39,991 nucleotides of DNA, taken from Actinomycetes bacterium (GTDB lineage Bacteria; Actinomycetota; Thermoleophilia; BMS3ABIN01). The DNA is taken from NCBI GenBank assembly GCA_024276735.1, contig JAJRWQ010000016.1:1-39991 (forward strand). The letters are read 5' to 3'. Below, piece by piece: positions 32,666-38,772 of the stretch. Below the pieces are notes generated by a model. That model worked only from the letters and a program-made list of their open reading frames with translations, made no database searches and was not told the DNA's origin. The position numbers and the translations under genes are program-made. Position 1 is the stretch's first letter; each line of letters begins with the position of its first letter.

Positions 32666-33067
32666 ATGCTTGAATGGTTGAAAGAGGGGCGGGCAGGCCC
32701 GCTATGGGATCTGTACGGAAACCCCCGATGCACTAGGGAAGGGGAAATATGGCTCTACCCAAGGGGCAGCGGAGAAGACTTCCCCTTTTTTCCTTTTTTC
32801 GGTATACGTTCGATGACGAAGAGCTATCTGTCTTCTGAAGCTATGGCCTCCGAATTCGGGCATCATGTAATCCCCACAAACGAACGTGAGTTATTTCAAA
32901 ACGCCTGGCGGACAGTAACAGGAGAGGTGCAAAAGCTCCTGAATAAAATCTCGATAGCCTCGGTGACAATCGGCGAATATGACACTCGCGGCATGACGTG
33001 GCTTTTCCACGCCAAAGGGGCTTTTGAGGCCGCCTTCCTTCGTATTTCCAGGAGTTTACAGGAGTAG
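32666..33067 (+). CDS. Hypothetical protein in tRNA-Gly-linked element
   Basis: A 133-residue ORF beginning MLEWLKEGRAGPLWDLYGN and ending ISRSLQE. No family is recognised. It is soluble, with aromatic-rich stretches (EGEIWLYPRGS, PFFPFFGIRS) and a probable helical region (FQNAWRTVTGEVQKLLNKIS). No Shine-Dalgarno sequence precedes the ATG and the coding-like frame extends upstream to a TAG at 32534, so the true start may lie further left or be lost. GC content and codon use are markedly lower than in the flanking genes, consistent with transfer. It is followed after 5 bp by a small zinc-finger ORF. Confidence 0.55.
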   Translation: MLEWLKEGRAGPLWDLYGNPRCTREGEIWLYPRGSGEDFPFFPFFGIRSMTKSYLSSEAMASEFGHHVIPTNERELFQNAWRTVTGEVQKLLNKISIASVTIGEYDTRGMTWLFHAKGAFEAAFLRISRSLQE

Positions 33068-33072
33068 ATTTC

Positions 33073-33201
33073 ATGACTTGTGCCAAAGAGGGCTGCGAAT
33101 CGGTTTTCCCACGTGGGCGCAGAGGGAAAAAGTATTGCAGCCCTCGATGTAGAATGGCGGCAGAAAAAGCACGGCAGCGAAAACGCAAATCAGGTTCTTA
33201 A
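33073..33201 (+). CDS. Small zinc-finger-like protein (42 aa)
   Basis: A 42-codon ORF, ATG at 33073 with AGGAG eight bases upstream (inside the end of the previous ORF) and TAA at 33199. It contains two Cys pairs, CAKEGC and YCSPRC, separated by a basic linker, and a basic Arg/Lys-rich tail ending RQRKRKSGS. The C-x4-C ... C-x3-C layout suggests a treble-clef or CGNR-like zinc finger that binds nucleic acid. Small proteins of this type are common in mobile elements and phages. It is too short for firm assignment, but the clean ribosome site supports translation. Confidence 0.6.
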   Translation: MTCAKEGCESVFPRGRRGKKYCSPRCRMAAEKARQRKRKSGS

Positions 33202-33220
33202 CTCCACCACGGCGGCACCC

Positions 33221-33465
33221 CTATTCAGCGTAAAAGTACGGCTCCAGTTCTTCTTCCGGTACGTAGCGGGAGACCTGCCTGATAATGGCCTTGAGCGTGC
33301 CCCGGTCCAGCTCCTTGTGCAGGGGGATGACCAGCACCTGGCGTGAACCGCCCGAATGACGGACAAGCTTCACGTGACTGCCCTTCTGTGAGGCATGCGT
33401 AAAGCCGAAGCGGCCAAGGATGGATATTCCTGCTTGCCCGACAGCCGCTTTAACTTACCCGGCAT
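33221..33465 (-). pseudogene. hicA: hicA mRNA interferase, frameshifted
   Basis: ATG at 33465 starts MPGKLKRLSGKQ, the normal HicA N-terminus, then the frame goes wrong and stops early. After a -1 shift near 33426-33430 the remaining frame reads ISILGRFGFTHASQKGSHVK, LVRHSGGSRQVLVIPLHKEL and RGTLKAIIRQVSRYVPEEEL to TAG at 33221. That includes the catalytic-type histidine in GSHVK. One missing base in the codon after GKQ explains it. The gene overlaps the end of hicB by 11 bp. Intact HicA is a dsRBD-fold RNase that cuts mRNA. Either the toxin is inactivated, or this is a base-call error. Confidence 0.85.
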
Positions 33466-33685
33466 GGGCAAGCGGTTCCACTTCGAAGGTAACGATAAGC
33501 GAGGGGTTGGGCTCCAGGTCCAGCGCCGCCAGGTCTTCCCCCTCCAGGTAAAGGGCTACCGCTTCCTGGAGATTGGTTATCGTTTCGTCCAGCGTGCCGC
33601 CCTGGGTAACAACGGACAACCCGGCGCATTCCGCCACGTATCCCGATTCCCCCGGATAAACAAATGCTTTGATGGTTCGCTGCAT
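33455..33685 (-). CDS. hicB: HicB-type antitoxin
   Basis: A 76-residue protein of the short HicB class. The RNase-H-like fold is seen in FVYPGESGYVAECAGLSVVT, the turn TQGGTLDETITNLQEAVALY and the acidic end of that helix. It has no C-terminal HTH or ribbon-helix-helix domain, so DNA binding would need another factor or the complex. It is transcribed ahead of hicA with overlapping ends, the order common for the short class. A perfect GGTTAA-TC-TTAACC repeat lies one base before its ATG. With hicA broken it may be an orphan antitoxin. Confidence 0.9.
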   Translation of the reverse strand: MQRTIKAFVYPGESGYVAECAGLSVVTQGGTLDETITNLQEAVALYLEGEDLAALDLEPNPSLIVTFEVEPLAHAG

Positions 33686-33686
33686 G

Positions 33687-33700
33687 GGTTAATCTTAACC
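33687..33700. promoter_or_regulatory. Inverted repeat before hicB
   Basis: GGTTAA-TC-TTAACC, one base upstream of the hicB ATG and covering the stop codon of the recombinase remnant. The position suits an operator for toxin-antitoxin autoregulation or a site that masks the ribosome-binding region. Confidence 0.4.
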
Positions 33701-33823
33701 TTTCTGCTCCAGCTTTACCACGTTCTCAGCCTCCACTTCCGCCACCAGCGCCCCCGCCAGCTCCGCTGCTGCCCTCAGGGCGTCATCGCGGATATGGGCG
33801 TAGCGGTTCGTCACCGGATGGCC
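33695..33823 (-). pseudogene. Tyrosine recombinase (integrase) C-terminal remnant
   Basis: On minus, about 42 codons ending at TAA 33695 read GHPVTNRYAHIRDDALRAAA, then ELAGALVAEVEAENVVKLEQ. The RYAHIRDDALRAAA block is the hallmark end of phage-type tyrosine recombinases, the Tyr (codon 33802-33800) being the nucleophile. Upstream of GHPV the frame loses similarity (Pro/Arg-rich), so the catalytic Arg/His boxes are gone. The remnant lies just upstream of hicB and ~1.7 kb from tRNA-Gly, marking the inserted origin of this interval. It is too short for routine ORF calling. Confidence 0.8.
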
Positions 33824-33877
33824 GCGCCTCCAGGCAGGAAGGCGGGGGCCGGCGTTGAACGCAGAAGGCGGCGCCGC

Positions 33878-33897
33878 GGCAGCCGCTGGCGGCTGCC
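33878..33897. repeat. Perfect 8-bp hairpin before membrane protein gene
   Basis: GGCAGCCG, loop CTGG, CGGCTGCC, 25 bp upstream of the ATG at 33922, near the right boundary of the decayed element. No T run on the 3' side in either direction. Role unknown. Confidence 0.45.
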
Positions 33898-33921
33898 GGA
33901 AAAACCGGCCCGTACCGAACC

Positions 33922-34704
33922 ATGTCGTCTCTTCACGACCAGGAAACCAGGGTCCTGCGCCCGCAGGCGCAGGCGTCCCCGGCCGGCGGCGGCCGGCGGG
34001 CGGACTTCAAGTGGCTGGCAGGCGTGCTGCTGGTGCCGGCGCTGGTTTTCCTGCTTGCTTCCCTGGCGTTCTACCGGCAGACGCAGCCGGCGCCGGCAAG
34101 AGCGGTGATCACCGAGATGTCGCTGCCGTTTCTTTCCGATCCCCGGGCGGCGGCAACGCTGGAGCGGCTGGCGCCCGACATGCTGGCGTTCCTGGAGAGC
34201 CCCGCCTTCGCCACCGCCGTTTACGAAGATCCTTCCAGGTTACAGCGCCTGGCCGGGGACCTGCCGGACCTGCCGGGGGACGAAGGGCGGGAGCTGGACG
34301 CGGCCCTCACCGTGGCGACCAGGGGGGTGGCGCTCACCAGCAGCGGTGCTCACGAGAGGGCGGCCAGGGCCGTCCTCTTCTCGGCGGCGGCGGTGCTGCT
34401 GCTGACGGCGGCGATGGCGGCGGCGGGCCGCCGGCTGGGCCGGCTGGCCGGGCCCGGAACCTGCTTGCTGGTAGCCTCCCTGTTCTTGTTGCTGCCGGCG
34501 CTGTTCCTGCGTTCCCGGCTGCTGGACGGCCTGTTGTCCAGCGTCGGCGAGGAAGCGGGCGGCATGGTGGCGGCGGTGGCGCGACCGCTGCTGGAGGCCT
34601 TCATCGAGGCAGCAGTATCGGTCTCCGGGCTGGCCCTGCTGCTGGCATTGCTGCTGCTGGCGGGCGCGGCCCTGGGGGCACTGGTCGCCAGGCTGCGCGC
34701 CTGA
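33922..34704 (+). CDS. Hypothetical membrane protein, four predicted spans
   Basis: A 260-residue protein. Hydrophobic segments are at ~31-50 (WLAGVLLVPALVFLLASLAF), ~150-165 (VLFSAAAVLLLTAAMAA), ~178-195 (LLVASLFLLLPALFL) and ~233-255. Between the first and second is an extracytoplasmic loop of ~95 residues rich in Leu, Ala and Asp. The C-terminal ~30 residues are Leu/Ala-rich. No family is recognised. The alternative plus-strand frame from 33855 is Gly/Arg-biased and rejected as a shadow. It ends 15 bp from the convergent WecG/TagA-type gene. Confidence 0.7.
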   Translation: MSSLHDQETRVLRPQAQASPAGGGRRADFKWLAGVLLVPALVFLLASLAFYRQTQPAPARAVITEMSLPFLSDPRAAATLERLAPDMLAFLESPAFATAVYEDPSRLQRLAGDLPDLPGDEGRELDAALTVATRGVALTSSGAHERAARAVLFSAAAVLLLTAAMAAAGRRLGRLAGPGTCLLVASLFLLLPALFLRSRLLDGLLSSVGEEAGGMVAAVARPLLEAFIEAAVSVSGLALLLALLLLAGAALGALVARLRA

Positions 34705-34719
34705 CCGCCGGCCGGCCCT

Positions 34720-35481
34720 TCAGCGGCGGCGCCGTGCCCTGGCCCGGGAAAGCAGCACGGCCAGGCCGAAGCGTGGCAGCGCCACCATGCGCCGGGCCCG
34801 GTGCGGCTCCAGCCAGAGACGGAACAGCCACTCCAGGCCGGCGCGGCGCATGGCGCGCGGCGCCCGTGGCACCTGCCCGGAGATGAAATCGAAGGCGCCG
34901 CCGACGCCGATGGCCACGCGCACGTGCTGCAGGCGGCGGCGGTTGCGGTCGATCCAGAAGTCCTGCTTGGGGCAGCCGTAGGCCACCGCCAGCAGGCGGG
35001 CTCCCGAGCGGTTGATCTCCCCGACGATGGCGTCGTCCAGCGCCGGGTCGGGATCGCGGTCGCTGGTGCCGGCGACCTCCAGGTCCGGCCGCCGCCGTTG
35101 CAGCCGGGCCGCTGTCTCCTCGGCGACACCGTGGCGGCCGCCCAGCAGGAATACCGGCATCCGCTTCTCGGCGCAGACGTCGCAGATGCGCGGCAGCAGG
35201 TCGGTGCCGGTGATGCGGCCCGGCAGCGGTTCGCCCAGCAGCCGCGAGGCCCAGACGATGCCCATGCCGTCGGGCACCGCCAGCTCGGCGGCGTTGATGA
35301 TCCACCGCAGCTCCGGGTCCCTGCCGGCGCGCATCACGTACTCGGGGTTGAGCGTGACCACCTGCTTGCAGCCGTCGCCGTCGAGCAGGGACGATATGCG
35401 GCGGAGCACTGCTTCCTCGTCGTACCGGTCCACCCCGACGCCCAGGATGTCGAGCCGCTGCGGTTCAGCTGGCGCCGGCAT
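34720..35481 (-). CDS. WecG/TagA/CpsF family glycosyltransferase (GT26)
   Basis: A 253-residue enzyme. Family features are DILGVGVDRYDEEAVLRRI, VVTLNPEYVMRAGRDPELR, the catalytic-type AELAVPDGMGIVWASRLLG, RITGTDLLPRI, FLLGGRHGVAEE, VAYGCPKQDFWI and IGVGGAFDFISGQVPRAPR with the following AGLEWLFRLWLEP. The family adds ManNAc or ManNAcA-type sugars to a polyprenyl-diphosphate-GlcNAc. It is used in teichoic acid or capsule linkage-unit synthesis. The end is very basic and could bind the membrane. It overlaps the upstream GT4 gene by 17 bp. Confidence 0.95.
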   Translation of the reverse strand: MPAPAEPQRLDILGVGVDRYDEEAVLRRISSLLDGDGCKQVVTLNPEYVMRAGRDPELRWIINAAELAVPDGMGIVWASRLLGEPLPGRITGTDLLPRICDVCAEKRMPVFLLGGRHGVAEETAARLQRRRPDLEVAGTSDRDPDPALDDAIVGEINRSGARLLAVAYGCPKQDFWIDRNRRRLQHVRVAIGVGGAFDFISGQVPRAPRAMRRAGLEWLFRLWLEPHRARRMVALPRFGLAVLLSRARARRRR

Positions 35482-36586
35482 GATGCGCGAGCACCTCCCG
35501 GTAGATGTCGATGATCCGGGCGTTCGCCGATCGCTGGTCGAAATCGGCCGCGCGCCGCCGTGCTGCCTCGCCCAGGCGCCGGTAGCGGTCCCCGTCGGCC
35601 GCCAGCGCCTCGCCGATGACCGCGGCGGCGGCGCGGGCGTCGGCGAAGTCGGCGAGAAATCCGTTGACCCCGTGCTCTATCAGTGATGACGTTGCCGGAA
35701 TGCGCTGCACCACCGGCACCACGCCGGCGGCCATGGCCTCGACGGTCGCGAGGCCGAAGGCCTCGTACTCGGAGGCGCTCACGAAAAGGTACGCCCGCCC
35801 CAGCGCCGCCAGCAGGTCCGCTGCCGGCAGCTCGCCGGAAAAGACGACCGCGGCGGCGATTCCCAGCGCTGCCGCCTGCGCCTCCAGCTCCGGGCCGATG
35901 CCTCCCCAGTCCGGCCCCACGATCTCCAGGACGGCGTCCGGGTGGTCGGCGCGCACCTGGGCAAAGGCTTCCAGCAGGCGGTCCAGGCGCTTGTTGGTGG
36001 AAAGCCGTCCCACGTAGAGCAGCCGCCCCCGTTGCGGCCGCCGCCTGCAGCCGGCAAACCGTTGCCAGTCGATACCGTTTTCCACCAGGCTGACGTTGCC
36101 CGTGATGCGGGTGAATATCTCCGCGTCGGTGCTGCTGACGGCGATCACCCGGTCGACGCCGCGGATGGTGTTGCGGGTGACGCAATGGAAGTAAGCATGC
36201 TTCAGTGCCGGCATCCAGCGGGTGTGAAAGAAGCCCCCGTGGGTGGAGAGCACCAGCGGCACCCCGTGCTGCCGCCGGAGCCCGCCCAGCAGGTCGAGAA
36301 AGAAGTCGGTGCCGTGAACGTGCACCAGGTCGTAGCGGGGAAGCAGCTGCATGACGGCGGGCGCCCAGAAGAAGCGGGCGTTTCCCCGGTAGGGCACCCT
36401 GATCACGTCGATGCCCGCCTCGCGGGAATAGGGCGGCAGCCGCTCGCCGCTGCCGAAAAGGTGGTCCAGGGTGAGCACGTCGGCGCCGTGGCCACGGTCC
36501 GCCAGGTGCCGGCAGAGGCCGGCGACGTGGGTTTCCATGCCGCCGGTGCCGGGTAGGAACTGGCGTACTACCTGCAGTGTCTTCAT
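35465..36586 (-). CDS. Glycosyltransferase family 4
   Basis: A 373-residue GT-B enzyme. The N-terminal half shows LQVVRQFLPGTGGMETHVAG, LVHVHGTDFFLDLL and VLSTHGGFFHTRW. The donor half shows SLVENGIDWQRF, LLYVGRLSTNKRLDRLLEAF, and the E-x7-E region VSASEYEAFGLATVEAMAAG followed by HGVNGFLADF. The THGGFFHT motif resembles mannosyl- and rhamnosyl-transferases of EPS clusters. It is the first gene of the pair with the GT26 enzyme; the order suggests sequential action on one lipid-linked intermediate. Confidence 0.93.
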   Translation of the reverse strand: MKTLQVVRQFLPGTGGMETHVAGLCRHLADRGHGADVLTLDHLFGSGERLPPYSREAGIDVIRVPYRGNARFFWAPAVMQLLPRYDLVHVHGTDFFLDLLGGLRRQHGVPLVLSTHGGFFHTRWMPALKHAYFHCVTRNTIRGVDRVIAVSSTDAEIFTRITGNVSLVENGIDWQRFAGCRRRPQRGRLLYVGRLSTNKRLDRLLEAFAQVRADHPDAVLEIVGPDWGGIGPELEAQAAALGIAAAVVFSGELPAADLLAALGRAYLFVSASEYEAFGLATVEAMAAGVVPVVQRIPATSSLIEHGVNGFLADFADARAAAAVIGEALAADGDRYRRLGEAARRRAADFDQRSANARIIDIYREVLAHHAGAS

Positions 36587-36710
36587 CGGCGAAGTGATTG
36601 CGTGAGCCCGGGTGCCGTTTCGTGTTCCGGCCGGCGGCGTGGCCTTGATGCCGGCGCCCGTGCATTATAGGATGTTTCGCCGGCAACGGCTAGAGAGAGG
36701 AGAAACCGGC

Positions 36711-37583
36711 ATGAAAAGGTACCTGTACATGGTGATGGTGATTGCCGTGGCGGCGGGCCTGGGGTTGGCCCTGGGCGGCTGCGGCGGCGGAGGCGGCGGC
36801 GATCCCGCGGCGGCGATGGACGAAGCCTTCAGCAAGAGTTCCGACATCAAGAGCCTGCACGCGGAATTCGACATGCAGATGGAGATCAACGCCGAGGCGG
36901 AGGACGTCGACCCGGAGGTGGCAAAGATGCTGCCCCTGGAGCTCAAGGTCTCCGGCAACGGTGACTTCGACAACAACGATCCGCAGGACCCCCAGATGAA
37001 GATGACGCTCTCGGTGAGCGGCCTGGATGGTGTCGCCAAGAGCCTGGCAGAGTCTGCCGCCGGCCCGGCCGCGGCCTTCATCGACCCCTCGATGCTGACC
37101 GACTACCTGAGCGGGATCGAAATGGTGCAGACCGGCGGCAAGATGTACGTGAAGCTCGCCGGTGACTGGTACGACCTGGGCAGCGCCCAGCAGGCGGAGT
37201 CGTATGGCGGCGACGTCAACTGCATGCGTGATGCGGCGGCGGTAAAGCTGGTGCCCTCCCAGGTCTTCTCCGATATCGAGGAGGTTTCCCAGGAGGAAAT
37301 CGACGGCGTGAGCACCCGCCACTACAAGGCCAAGGTGAACACGGCCAACCTGGTAAACGCGCTGACGGAGATGTCCTCCCAGTGCGGGCAGGCGGATACC
37401 ACGGGGCAGCTGGAGAGCGGCACCGCCTCCGTGGAGGATTCCGTGAAGGCGGCCGACGTCGAGGCCTGGATCGATGACGACGGTTACCTGCGGCGGCTGA
37501 AGGTGGACATGGAGCTGGACACCTCCTCGCTCACCGTCATGGCGGAATCGCTGGGCACCACCACCACGCAGTCTCCGGGCTAG
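36711..37583 (+). CDS. Lipoprotein, LppX/LprAFG-like, ending at an in-frame TAG
   Basis: A 290-residue ORF; ATG 36711 has GAGAGGAG eight bases upstream. The signal peptide ends in a good lipobox (LALGGC, Cys ~24) followed by a Gly linker. Then comes a beta-rich domain, from KSSDIKSLHAEFDMQM to WIDDDGYLRRLKVDMELDTS, resembling LppX/LprAFG and DUF6612 lipoproteins that carry lipids or bind envelope ligands. It stops at TAG 37581, directly followed in frame by ATG and 73 codons that look like the missing last strands (MTVNQSKFNETVDISAP). The protein is therefore probably cut short, or extended by readthrough. A TATAGG box lies at 36666. Confidence 0.85.
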   Translation: MKRYLYMVMVIAVAAGLGLALGGCGGGGGGDPAAAMDEAFSKSSDIKSLHAEFDMQMEINAEAEDVDPEVAKMLPLELKVSGNGDFDNNDPQDPQMKMTLSVSGLDGVAKSLAESAAGPAAAFIDPSMLTDYLSGIEMVQTGGKMYVKLAGDWYDLGSAQQAESYGGDVNCMRDAAAVKLVPSQVFSDIEEVSQEEIDGVSTRHYKAKVNTANLVNALTEMSSQCGQADTTGQLESGTASVEDSVKAADVEAWIDDDGYLRRLKVDMELDTSSLTVMAESLGTTTTQSPG

Positions 37584-37805
37584 ATGACGGTGAAGATCAC
37601 CATGACCGTCAACCAGTCGAAGTTCAACGAGACGGTGGACATCAGCGCTCCCCAGAACGCGGCCCCCATCACCGACCTCTTCTCCGGCATGGGAGGTGCC
37701 TTCGGCGGCCTGGATGAGCTCCAGGGCATCGAGGGACTGGAGGAGCTCGAGGATATCGGTGGCGCCGTGGGCACGGCTACCACCATGAGCGGGCTCTCGA
37801 CCTAG
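37584..37805 (+). CDS. Detached C-terminal piece of the preceding lipoprotein
   Basis: A 73-codon frame beginning with ATG immediately after the TAG, in the same frame. It reads VKITMTVNQSKFNETVDISA, then a Gly/Leu/Glu-rich tail (GLDELQGIEGLEELEDIGG) and ends at TAG 37803. Strand pairs of this type followed by VDIxAP close the fold of LppX-like lipoproteins, so it is most simply the rest of the upstream gene. It has no signal peptide and no Shine-Dalgarno sequence. Expression would need readthrough or re-initiation at TAGATG. Confidence 0.6.
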   Translation: MTVKITMTVNQSKFNETVDISAPQNAAPITDLFSGMGGAFGGLDELQGIEGLEELEDIGGAVGTATTMSGLST

Positions 37806-37849
37806 GCCCACCGGCTGACACCGGCCGCAGGGCCGGTCCTGGCTACCAA

Positions 37850-37875
37850 ACGGGGCGCCCCGCGGGGCGCCCCGT
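37850..37875. terminator. 26-bp perfect palindrome after lipoprotein gene
   Basis: ACGGGGCGCCCC-GC-GGGGCGCCCCGT is perfectly self-complementary, preceded by a smaller CCGGCC/GGCCGG hairpin (37821-37836). No U tract follows directly. Position after 37805 and before the next promoter suits a terminator. Confidence 0.55.
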
Positions 37876-38003
37876 CCGTATCCTTGGTCGGCCCCCGGCC
37901 GCCGCCCGCCTTTTTACTTCCTTTTTACGAAAACCTGATCTCCGCCTGACGGCGCTGCCGGAAAATACTCCTGCAGGCAACGTCTGGAGAGGAGGTGCAG
38001 GCA

Positions 38004-38633
38004 ATGAAAAAGAGCTACAAGGTCTTGGCGGCGGCGCTGGTGTTGCTGGTGGCCCTGGCGGCAGGCACCGGCCTGGCGCTGGCCGAGGGTGACGGCGCCC
38101 CCGCCGCCGGGCAGCAGGCGCTCGGCCCCGGAGGGCCCGGCGGGCCGGGAGGACCGGGAGGACCGGGAGGCGGGCCGGGACGGCACGGCCGCCTGGCCGG
38201 GGGCGAGGTGGTGAGCGTCGAGGACGGCGTGATCACCTTCAAGAACCCGGCGGGCGAGGAAAGGCAGGTGCGCGTCGATGACGCCACGGTGTACCGTCGC
38301 CAGGGAGGCGAGGCCTCGCTGGAGGACGTGCAGCCCGGCGTCAAGATAGGCGTGGTCCTGGCCGGCAAGCCCGCGGAAGGGGAGACGCCGCTGGCCAAGG
38401 TGGTCATCGTCGACTTCCAGGGCCGCGGGCACCAGCGTCCCGTGATCGGCGAGGTGACCGCCGTCGACGGGGACCAGGTGACGGTGAATACGCCCGGCGG
38501 CGAGCGCAGCTTCACGATCCCGGCGATCGAGACGGGATCGCGGCTGGGAGTAGTGGCCGGCGAGGACGGCACGGCGAAGGTGCTGATCTTCGACCCGCCC
38601 CAGCGGCAGGCGCCACCCGACGAGGGCGAATGA
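38004..38633 (+). CDS. Secreted DUF5666-like protein with Gly-Pro repeat
   Basis: A 209-residue exported protein. ATG 38004 has GGAGG eight bases upstream. A signal peptide (MKKSYKVLAAALVLLVALAA) ends near ALA-EG. A flexible GPGGPGGPGG repeat lies at ~42-58. Two beta-rich units follow: GEVVSVEDGVITFKNPAGEE ~68 and GEVTAVDGDQVTVNTPGGER ~151, each of the DUF5666 type (short strands, Gly turns, then GVKIGVVLAG). The family is found in secreted proteins and has no known reaction. It precedes a two-component system, separated by a strong hairpin. Confidence 0.85.
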   Translation: MKKSYKVLAAALVLLVALAAGTGLALAEGDGAPAAGQQALGPGGPGGPGGPGGPGGGPGRHGRLAGGEVVSVEDGVITFKNPAGEERQVRVDDATVYRRQGGEASLEDVQPGVKIGVVLAGKPAEGETPLAKVVIVDFQGRGHQRPVIGEVTAVDGDQVTVNTPGGERSFTIPAIETGSRLGVVAGEDGTAKVLIFDPPQRQAPPDEGE

Positions 38634-38668
38634 GCCCCGGTGACGCGCGAAGGTGAAGACGATGCAAC

Positions 38669-38706
38669 CGGCGGCCCCGGCGCCCACACGGGCGCCGGGG
38701 CCGCCG
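38669..38706 (+). terminator. 17-bp perfect stem-loop after DUF5666-like gene
   Basis: A 17-bp stem, entirely G and C, with loop ACAC (38686-38689), starts 36 bp after the stop codon. No U tract follows. Such hairpins act as terminators in some high-GC bacteria. Confidence 0.6.
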
Positions 38707-38758
38707 TCACCCGGCCGGGCCGCCCCTGCCGCGGCGCGGGGAGGCGGGAGCGATACGG

Positions 38759-38764
38759 TATAAT
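38759..38764 (+). promoter_or_regulatory. Consensus -10 box for leaderless response regulator
   Basis: A perfect TATAAT ending 8 nt before the ATG at 38773. Transcription would begin at or within a few bases of that ATG. No Shine-Dalgarno sequence precedes it. No -35 hexamer is visible in the GC-rich sequence upstream. Confidence 0.6.
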
Positions 38765-38772
38765 GGCGGCGA

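Larger units (their letters stand above)
32255..33067 (+). pseudogene. Single open frame interrupted by two in-frame TAG codons
   Basis: From the ATG at 32255 to 33067 one frame contains only three stops, and all are TAG (32432, 32534 and 33065). The stretch between the first two (33 codons) has no usable start near its beginning yet looks protein-coding (RLKTWKRAGELWKHALAVID, then GPDRFGLVRLSD). The part after the second TAG reads NESWKKNEEALGWFNLL before the first ATG at 32666. Noncoding DNA of this length would be expected to hold many stops of all three types. Options are a decayed gene or genes with two amber mutations, fusion of two old genes, or amber readthrough. TAG is an ordinary stop at several nearby genes, which favours decay. 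Confidence 0.5.
32141..33823. mobile_element. Decayed integrated element next to tRNA-Gly
   Basis: Between tRNA-Gly(CCC) and the membrane protein gene at 33922 lies a 1.7-kb interval with visibly lower GC. It holds the amber-interrupted frame, a small zinc-finger ORF, hicB, broken hicA and the C-terminal stump of a tyrosine recombinase. A tRNA gene at one side and a recombinase remnant at the other fit an old integrative element that lost most of its content. I found no clear direct repeat of the tRNA 3' end at the far side, so the attachment sites are not defined. Confidence 0.6.

Noticed and set aside
11069-33700. Shared GGTTAA/TTAACC cores before the amidase gene and hicB as one regulon
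   Set aside because: The centre spacing differs (0 versus 2 bases) and the core is short, so chance is sufficient.
33803-33832. Possible second att site resembling the tRNA-Gly 3' end
   Set aside because: Only scattered matches (GGTTCG and CTCCA) with different spacing; not a convincing direct repeat.
33855-34886. 343-codon plus-strand frame overlapping the four-span membrane protein
   Set aside because: Gly/Ala/Arg-biased shadow. The competing frame at 33922 has clear membrane spans and normal composition.
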